Part shown: one piece after another, positions 1 to 5,887 of the stretch
Position numbering within the stretch: the stretch's first letter is position 1
Layout of the letters: every line of letters starts with the position of its first letter
From: Akkermansiaceae bacterium
Lineage (GTDB): Bacteria > Verrucomicrobiota > Verrucomicrobiia > Verrucomicrobiales > Akkermansiaceae
Length of the DNA stretch: 5,887 nucleotides
Assembly (NCBI GenBank): GCA_023300205.1
Contig: JALZVD010000274.1
Coordinates: 1 to 5,887, forward strand
Direction of reading: 5' to 3'
The notes under the pieces: generated by a model
The model's input: only the letters and a program-made list of their open reading frames with translations
Told to the model about the DNA's origin: nothing
Databases searched by the model: none
Translations under genes and position numbers: made by a program

Positions 1-47
1 CATTCAATACAACCAGTAACAGGGAGAGTAATCGTTTTTAGAGACAT
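1..47 (-). CDS. start of an unidentified downstream gene (partial)
   Basis: An ATG at 47-45 opens a frame with no stop up to the window edge and begins MSLKTITLPVTGCIE. Only 15 full codons are visible, so no family can be named. The leader just upstream (CCAAAAATA) is A-rich and has no Shine-Dalgarno core, like the other starts here. The start lies only 27 bases beyond the T tract of the preceding terminator, too little room for a complete promoter after it, so expression probably depends on readthrough or on a promoter overlapping the terminator or the end of the capsid gene. By position after a coat gene it could be a decoration, head-completion or tail gene, which is a guess from context. 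A second in-window ATG at 3-1 lies in a different frame and cannot be judged. Confidence 0.5.
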   Translation of the reverse strand, partial: MSLKTITLPVTGCIE

Positions 48-74
48 TATTTTTGGAGCTGGATTCTTTTAGAC

Positions 75-110
75 AAAAAAAGGACAGAAAACAAGATGTT
101 TTCTGTCCTT
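75..110 (-). terminator. intrinsic terminator after the capsid gene
   Basis: Bases 80-92 and 98-110 form a perfect 13-bp inverted repeat around a 5-base loop (93-97). Read on the minus strand, the hairpin runs directly into a tract of seven T (81-75), the first two of which also belong to the stem. On the plus strand no T tract follows, so the signal is directional. It begins 23 bases past the capsid stop codon. The stem is fairly AT-rich, so some readthrough into the next gene is plausible. Confidence 0.88.
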
Positions 111-133
111 GAAAATTTAGGGCTCGATTAAGC

Positions 134-1996
134 TTAGATCGTCAAATCCTCAATACCTACGACGGTAACATCACCGCCAGGGCGGATGTTGGCGTTGACA
201 CCATTGGAGAGTTCGACCTCAAAGACTGCAACATCGTCGTTCCCGGAGCCGCCTGTGATAGGCACTTCGATGAACTTAGAATCCCGGTCTCCAGGCTCCC
301 ACGTAAGGGTTGTGGTAGCGACCGCAGTGTAGTGAGTTCCTGCGTCGGCGGCGACTTGGCCAGCCCCGGCAGTGGCCTCTCCAGTAGCAACGTCGATGGA
401 CGAGGTCTGGGCGATCTCACCGCTACGACGAACTTCCAAGCGGACGACCGAAGGCGCACCCGTGTAGGCTGTGGTAGCTTCTCCTGCGGGCAAGAGACCC
501 ACAGTAGTCGGGGCGAGGTTTGCTGGGGCGACACAGTCACCGTCTGACTCGGGGACTTGGCCGTCACATGCGGCACACTCCGCCATAGAGGCGTCGGTGA
601 CATTGTCGCATACTGTGAAGTCCTGGCCAGTGGCGAACTCGTCACGCTGTTGCGGGATAGGGCGGTTGAAGACATCGACAACGTAACCTTCACGACGGTT
701 GTGGCGGTAGGCAATAAAGCCTGAGAGTTCAGGGTATTTATTAGACCAACGATATTCGTGGCGGGCGACCATGCGGAACTTGTCGTTATAGTCGTTGTCC
801 TCAATGTAGGCCTTCTCGCGGATAGCTACGTCGTAGTTAACTCCGACGTTCGCTTCGCCGATGGTCTTCATAGGCTTCTTGAAGGCGTAGTGCATGAAGG
901 ACTCGGGGTGGATGTGCGGCATCAAAGTCGCCATGTCGTAAGTCACTCCAGAGTCACTGTCGATGAATGAGACCTCGTCGTAGTCGTGATTCGGCACGAC
1001 AACAAGACCGCCTTCTTCACCGGGGGCGTTCTTCCAAGGGTAGACGCGAACGAAGTTGAAGTTAGGCTTGCCAGCAACAACACCGGACTGCTTGAAGTAG
1101 CCCCGGATGGGGTATTCATTGAAGTAGCAACGGATCATGTCGTAGTCGCTGGACTTACGGCCTTTCATGTCGGCTTCAGGGTCTTCCAAGAGGCTCCCGC
1201 TGTAACGGGTGAGATCGTCCGCGCCTAAGCCCGCACGGTTCACATTGAAGTTGTGAGCCCTGATAGCATTCTTCCAGTCTTCCATAGGCATCTCGACTTC
1301 GAGCATCCAGCCTTCGCCGACCATCATGTTCTTGGTCCGCATCTCGGCAATGAGGTGACGACGATACTCCAAAAGGAAGTGAATAGAGATAGCGAAGAGA
1401 GGTGGTGCCTCCCAGCCGCCTCGGGTTACGCCAGACCATTCAGGCCCAGTGACAGAAGCGTTTGCTTCACCGAAACGGATGACGTTATCAAGGAGGTTAT
1501 CCGAGAAGTTGTCGAAGCCGTATTGTGAAAAACTGTTACGGAAGCCTTCAAAGTAGCCTTCAATCTGAGGGCGGGTGAAGCGGTCCAGTTCGCGGACGCA
1601 CTGCGTGGGGGTCTTGAGGGCGATGCGGTAGTCCTCAAAACCACGGCGACGGTAGCCTTGGGAGAACGGAAGTTCACACGCTCCATGACAGGAGTTATCA
1701 TCCATGTCATTGATAGAGGTGTTGAAGAGGCCATTGCGTCCCGAGAGAGTGCGGCCCTCCATATCACCTGCAACGAGGTCACGGGGTTCGTGGTCGATGT
1801 TGGTGTAGGCGCGAGACTCCAACTGGGCTGTGCCGTAGATGTAGGAATCGTTGTTGTCGCTCCGATCAACGACACCTCCGGATTTGATTTTACGAAGCGC
1901 GAGGCGATCCGACATATTGATGCGCTCGTTGACAATGTCACGAACGATCTGCTTCTCTTCATGAAGAGCCGACTTAATTTTAGCGATTTTACTCAT
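134..1996 (-). CDS. probable major capsid protein with C-terminal Calx-beta-type domain
   Basis: This gene encodes 620 residues from the ATG at 1996 (MSKIAKIKSALHEE). The frame continues to an upstream ATG at 2062, but the extra 22 residues look unlike a protein start, and the 1996 ATG has the A-rich leader seen at the other genes. A charged helical stretch (about 1-38) precedes a mixed alpha/beta core rich in aromatic residues (about 40-460). A linker with four cysteines (463, 474, 477, 488) follows, then a Ser/Thr/Gly/Val-rich beta domain (about 504-618). That domain shows the Calx-beta pattern: VRLEVRRSG, then THYTAV, TLTWEPGDRDSKFIEVPI, FEVELSNG and a closing VTVVGIED. The capsid role is inferred from gene order (portal, scaffold-like protein, this gene), from its own flanking terminators and from the core's general look; no diagnostic coat motif was found. 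It could instead be another abundant virion protein. The coat call is moderate in confidence and the beta-domain call is stronger. Confidence 0.65.
   Translation of the reverse strand: MSKIAKIKSALHEEKQIVRDIVNERINMSDRLALRKIKSGGVVDRSDNNDSYIYGTAQLESRAYTNIDHEPRDLVAGDMEGRTLSGRNGLFNTSINDMDDNSCHGACELPFSQGYRRRGFEDYRIALKTPTQCVRELDRFTRPQIEGYFEGFRNSFSQYGFDNFSDNLLDNVIRFGEANASVTGPEWSGVTRGGWEAPPLFAISIHFLLEYRRHLIAEMRTKNMMVGEGWMLEVEMPMEDWKNAIRAHNFNVNRAGLGADDLTRYSGSLLEDPEADMKGRKSSDYDMIRCYFNEYPIRGYFKQSGVVAGKPNFNFVRVYPWKNAPGEEGGLVVVPNHDYDEVSFIDSDSGVTYDMATLMPHIHPESFMHYAFKKPMKTIGEANVGVNYDVAIREKAYIEDNDYNDKFRMVARHEYRWSNKYPELSGFIAYRHNRREGYVVDVFNRPIPQQRDEFATGQDFTVCDNVTDASMAECAACDGQVPESDGDCVAPANLAPTTVGLLPAGEATTAYTGAPSVVRLEVRRSGEIAQTSSIDVATGEATAGAGQVAADAGTHYTAVATTTLTWEPGDRDSKFIEVPITGGSGNDDVAVFEVELSNGVNANIRPGGDVTVVGIEDLTI
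143..487 (-). other. Calx-beta-type domain within the capsid gene
   Basis: Residues about 504-618 of the capsid product match the order of conserved elements in Calx-beta repeats: a first strand ending in R-R-S-G, a Thr/Ala-rich segment, an HYTAV segment in place of the usual DYTAV, a T-L-T-W-E-P-G-D turn, a strand K-F-I-E-V-P-I, then F-E-V-E-L-S and a final V-T-V-V-G-I-E-D. Family knowledge: these folds are Ig-like beta sandwiches, often Ca2+-binding and adhesive, and extra Ig-like domains occur on many phage virion proteins. The usual acidic residue before the YTAV segment is His here, so full Ca2+ binding is uncertain. Confidence 0.7.
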
Positions 1997-2197
1997 TAGT
2001 TTTGATGATTGGACGCACAGCGTCTTTCTCCCTCCAACTGACGAGCCACCGTAAGTCCACATACAGAAGAGCTAAGAAGGGGGCGCGACTTCCCTTGGTC
2101 CGCTACGAGGCTCTTTCTGCCTGCTGCAAGTGCGGGTAGCACCTACTAGGCTGAAGGCACTCAATCACACCGCTAACTTCCCGTCAATCTTAACATT
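1997..2197 (-). promoter_or_regulatory. 200-base untranslated leader of the capsid gene
   Basis: No convincing gene lies between the terminator after the scaffold gene and the capsid ATG. If that terminator works, a promoter must lie here, yet I see no good sigma-70 pair: TTGACG at 2187-2182 has no acceptable -10 box about 17 bases later. A purine-rich GGAGGGAGAAAG (2035-2024) is Shine-Dalgarno-like, but its core sits 34 bases from the ATG. Possible weak pairings include AGTGC with GCACT around a GTAG/CTAC stem in the first half (about 2164-2127). The leader's mechanism is not resolved. Confidence 0.4.
2012..2024 (-). other. small hairpin between Shine-Dalgarno-like tract and capsid start
   Basis: The sequence GACGC-TGT-GCGTC on the minus strand forms a perfect 5-bp stem with a 3-base loop. 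It directly follows the purine tract GGAGGGAGAAA and ends 15 bases before the capsid ATG. If folded, it would shorten the effective distance between the purine tract and the start from 34 to about 21 bases, still longer than usual. Stems this short occur by chance, so its role is unproven. Confidence 0.35.
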
Positions 2198-2232
2198 AAA
2201 AAAAAACCCCCGGTGTCGAGAGACGCCGGGGG
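2198..2232 (-). terminator. intrinsic terminator after the scaffold-like gene
   Basis: Bases 2207-2217 and 2222-2232 form an 11-bp GC-rich inverted repeat with a 4-base loop. On the minus strand there is a single C.A mismatch (2225 with 2214), and the hairpin is followed at once by nine T residues (2206-2198). It starts 35 bases after the stop codon of the scaffold-like gene. The T tract fixes the direction as minus strand, although the plus-strand version would have a G.U pair and a GAGA tetraloop and so be a slightly better hairpin. It separates the portal and scaffold part of the cluster from the capsid gene. Confidence 0.88.
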
Positions 2233-2267
2233 CCACGGGATATGCCCGCAGTGGGTAGGGATGAAGT

Positions 2268-3857
<1,590 letters not shown>

Positions 3858-3889
3858 GTTTCTTTTAGGTAGATTGTTAGGGGGTTGAG

Positions 3890-4195
3890 TTAGTCGTTAA
3901 AGTCATCATCGGATTCAGGTTCTTGCTCTCCATAGGACTCATGCGCAGAGGCCATAAGAAGGAAGCTGTCACGGATCTCGCCAATGGCTCGGACTACCGC
4001 CCACTCTTGAAGCCTCGCTTCTGCGGGGTCTTCCGAGTCTGAACGGTAGTCCCGTTGGACTTGGTCAAGGACCGTATTTACATCGGGCTTACAGGCTGCG
4101 ATGTTACGAATCAGAGTTCCATCTGCGAGTAGGGTTTTGAATTCATTAGAGGTTTTGACACCGTTCATGAATTGCTCCATCATTTCAGCTTTCAT
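3890..4195 (-). CDS. small acidic protein of unknown function
   Basis: This gene encodes 101 residues beginning MKAEMMEQFMNGVKTS. I do not recognise the family. The middle looks helical (LDQVQRDYRS, ARLQEWAVVRAIGEIRDSFLLMAS), there is one cysteine, and the tail is strongly acidic (EPESDDDFND). There is no signal peptide or membrane segment. It lies 9 bases after the portal stop and 32 bases before the scaffold-like gene, so it is almost certainly co-transcribed with both. The ATG is preceded by AAACTAAATCT without a Shine-Dalgarno core; translational coupling to the portal stop is possible. By position it may be a head-assembly cofactor, but nothing in the sequence shows this. Confidence 0.75.
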   Translation of the reverse strand: MKAEMMEQFMNGVKTSNEFKTLLADGTLIRNIAACKPDVNTVLDQVQRDYRSDSEDPAEARLQEWAVVRAIGEIRDSFLLMASAHESYGEQEPESDDDFND

Positions 4196-4204
4196 AGATT
4201 TAGT

Positions 4205-5887
4205 TTAAGTGGTTGCACGATCTTTGGCGTTTTTCGCTTCCTGCATGGCAAGCTGACGAACGCTCAAAATTTCTTTGAAGCCGTTGGCTCTCTCCTTCAT
4301 TGAAGTGTTCCGCTCATTGAGACGGGTAAGGCGTTCTTGATTGGCTTGCTTGATCCCAAGCTCTTGGGCCTTCAGAGCGAGAGCTTGGTCTTTCTGTTCA
4401 AGCTCAATCTGTTTTTCAAGGGGAATGCTGTCAGGACCCTCCTCTTGCTGCTGCTCTCTCTCCTCGACTTCCGAAATGGGGGTCTGGGCAGCATTGATAA
4501 GCTTTTGGTAGTCCTGAAGGAAGGGCGCGGCTTCATTGATGGTTGTCTTATCCCCAAGGAGGACTTCGAGGTGTTCCGCCAAGTGTTCGGCGACTCCTGT
4601 GAAAGTAAGCACATCATCTTTGTCCCATGGACGGACCTCATGACGGGCGAGAAGCATTTGCATGTCTCGGAGGTGAACGGGGATGTGATCTTGGTGGATG
4701 TCGTCAACACCAATGGAGACAGAAGCCCCGGCGGAGGAGAATCGCTCAATAGTGTCGTATTCGTTCTCAGCGATGACTTTCTGTTGGTTGATGATGATCT
4801 TGGGGATTTGAACAAGGGTCTCAGCCAAGTGCGGGTCTTGAGTGCGAAGCTGTGTCGCAAGACGCACGATGATGGGGCGAACTTGGGGGGCGTATCGGTC
4901 GAGGTTAGCCATTAGCCAGTCGGCGGTGTCCACCTGGGCACGGCGGTCTCCGTTGGCGATGTTTCTCTGGGCTCGCACTTCAATGTGTAAGAAGCGGCCA
5001 TACTCTCGTTCGCCAAGTGCTTTATAATCGACCCCCTCTTCTTCGAGCTTCTTTTGGGTCCATTTGATTTCATTGTAACCTTCGGTGCCGGGCTCCGGTT
5101 CGGACTGGAGAACTCGATAGACAATCATTTCGAGGAGCATGTCGAGGCAGTCGTAGGCTTCTCCGAGACGGTTGGCCTGGATGTTGCCGGAGACTTGCTG
5201 TTTCTCCAAAGCTTCAACACGGAGGTCTCCTGTGCCTCCAGCGCCACCAGGCGACCCGGCGATAGCTGAAGAGCTACTTTCAAGAATCGACATAGGGGTC
5301 TGGAGGTGCGAAGTCGGCGCATCCATGTCGAGTTTCTGAAGCCCTTTGGGGGCGACGAGCTGCCGGGTGATGTCCCACTTAGCTACTTGGCCGACGTTGG
5401 CGTCGTCGGTCATTTGGAGCTTAGGCATAGCCCGGATCTTATCTCCTTGGATCATCAAATTGAGCAGGTCCTCAAGATCCTGCGATGAATCGAACATGAG
5501 TTCCGCAACCCCTCGCATCGTCGAAGTCGTTTTCTCGCCGCCAATCTCATTATCAACACTGACGAACGCGAGCCAGTCAAACACGTTGTCGAAAGCCTTA
5601 TCTTCATAGGCCAGGATCAAGGAGTCGCTAGTCTCGTCCCCTTTGTCGAGTTTTCTGGAAGGCTGAACATCTCCGTCCTTGGTGGGGTTGATGGCCTCCT
5701 GTTCCACGAAGAGAGTCTTGCTGACATACAACGAACCATCGTCTTCATCGACTTTGACTTCGTAATACTCCCAACAATCCAGGGTGGTGACAGACGTTTC
5801 TTCACAACTCTCGCTGCGAGTGCTACGAGTGATATTTTCTCCATGTGTTGGGAAAGCGTTAGACTCGTTCTCAGGCTGTTCCTTCAG
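4205..5887 (-). CDS. probable phage portal protein (C-terminal 560 residues, start outside window)
   Basis: The frame is open from the window edge (first codons L-K-E-Q) to TAA at 4207-4205, so the N-terminus is missing; a TTG at 5731 lies inside the frame and is not the start. Portals form the dodecameric ring at one capsid vertex through which DNA is packaged. Visible features fit a large P22-style portal: a beta segment CWEYYEVKVDED (38-49) followed by SLYVSKTLFVEQ, a helical segment STMRGVAELMFDSSQDLEDLLNL (122-144), a Ser/Gly-rich flexible loop (about 204-222), a long helix AYDCLDMLLEMIVYRVL (244-260), and a charged, Gln/Glu-rich coiled-coil tail over the last 89 residues, like the C-terminal barrel or crown region of long portals. 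The call is from overall shape and gene order and not from a strict motif. The gene leads the cluster seen here, with the next gene 9 bases downstream. Confidence 0.72.
   Translation of the reverse strand: MKEQPENESNAFPTHGENITRSTRSESCEETSVTTLDCWEYYEVKVDEDDGSLYVSKTLFVEQEAINPTKDGDVQPSRKLDKGDETSDSLILAYEDKAFDNVFDWLAFVSVDNEIGGEKTTSTMRGVAELMFDSSQDLEDLLNLMIQGDKIRAMPKLQMTDDANVGQVAKWDITRQLVAPKGLQKLDMDAPTSHLQTPMSILESSSSAIAGSPGGAGGTGDLRVEALEKQQVSGNIQANRLGEAYDCLDMLLEMIVYRVLQSEPEPGTEGYNEIKWTQKKLEEEGVDYKALGEREYGRFLHIEVRAQRNIANGDRRAQVDTADWLMANLDRYAPQVRPIIVRLATQLRTQDPHLAETLVQIPKIIINQQKVIAENEYDTIERFSSAGASVSIGVDDIHQDHIPVHLRDMQMLLARHEVRPWDKDDVLTFTGVAEHLAEHLEVLLGDKTTINEAAPFLQDYQKLINAAQTPISEVEEREQQQEEGPDSIPLEKQIELEQKDQALALKAQELGIKQANQERLTRLNERNTSMKERANGFKEILSVRQLAMQEAKNAKDRATT

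Noticed and set aside
157..804. Minus-strand overlapping frame of 215 codons within the capsid gene
   Set aside because: Its Ser/Thr/Pro/Arg-rich translation is typical of an out-of-frame shadow of a GC-containing gene, while the 620-codon frame gives recognisable domain structure.
1997..2062. Capsid start at the upstream ATG (2062)
   Set aside because: It would add 22 residues unlike a protein N-terminus (MWTYGGSSVGG...) and would place the purine tract and hairpin inside the coding sequence. The ATG at 1996 begins a normal charged helix and has the A-rich leader seen at other genes.
2182..2187. TTGACG as the -35 box of a capsid promoter
   Set aside because: No TATAAT-like hexamer lies 16-18 bases downstream, so the match alone does not support a sigma-70 promoter.
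2063..2197. tRNA or known riboswitch in the capsid leader
   Set aside because: There is no T-loop-like GGTTCRA segment or cloverleaf pairing, and I recognise no conserved riboswitch core. Only short complementary segments are visible.
5729..5731. TTG at 5731 as the start of the portal gene
   Set aside because: The same frame continues open for 52 more codons to the window edge with sensible portal-like sequence (CWEYYEVKVDED), so the true start is outside the window.

Overview
The window looks like part of the head-morphogenesis module of a tailed bacteriophage or prophage (Caudoviricetes). All genes run on the minus strand, so transcription goes from high to low coordinates. The order is portal (5' end outside the window), small acidic protein, acidic scaffold-like protein, terminator, probable major capsid protein, terminator, and the first codons of another gene. 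The assignments rest on protein architecture and gene order, because no database search was possible. The host is not determined. The visible starts lack a Shine-Dalgarno core at normal spacing and instead have A-rich leaders (ending CAAAAATA, ATCAAAACTA, CTAAAAGAAAC and AAACTAAATCT). This initiation style is common in Bacteroidota and some other lineages, so it is only a hint.

Region by region: 5887-4205 holds the C-terminal 560 codons of a portal-like protein. 4195-3890 encodes a 101-residue acidic protein of unknown function. 3857-2268 encodes a 529-residue protein with a very Asp-rich segment, a predicted helical middle and a Lys-rich tail, which is the charge layout of a scaffold. 2232-2198 is a GC-rich intrinsic terminator. 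2197-1997 is a 200-base non-coding leader with short hairpins. 1996-134 encodes a probable major capsid protein with a C-terminal Calx-beta-type domain. 110-75 is a second intrinsic terminator. 47-1 is the start of a further ORF.

How the genes may work together (inference): the portal nucleates assembly, the scaffold guides coat polymerisation and later leaves, and the coat protein forms the shell with its extra beta domain perhaps displayed outside. The terminators on both sides of the coat gene suggest that the coat transcript is controlled separately from the portal and scaffold transcript. The most unusual items are the poly-aspartate scaffold with its long in-frame GAT run, the Calx-beta domain attached to the coat protein through a symmetric four-cysteine linker, and the leader of the coat gene, where a strong Shine-Dalgarno-like sequence lies too far upstream and is followed by a hairpin and a nine-codon ORF overlapping the coat start. 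No clearly new defence, mobile or RNA system is visible.
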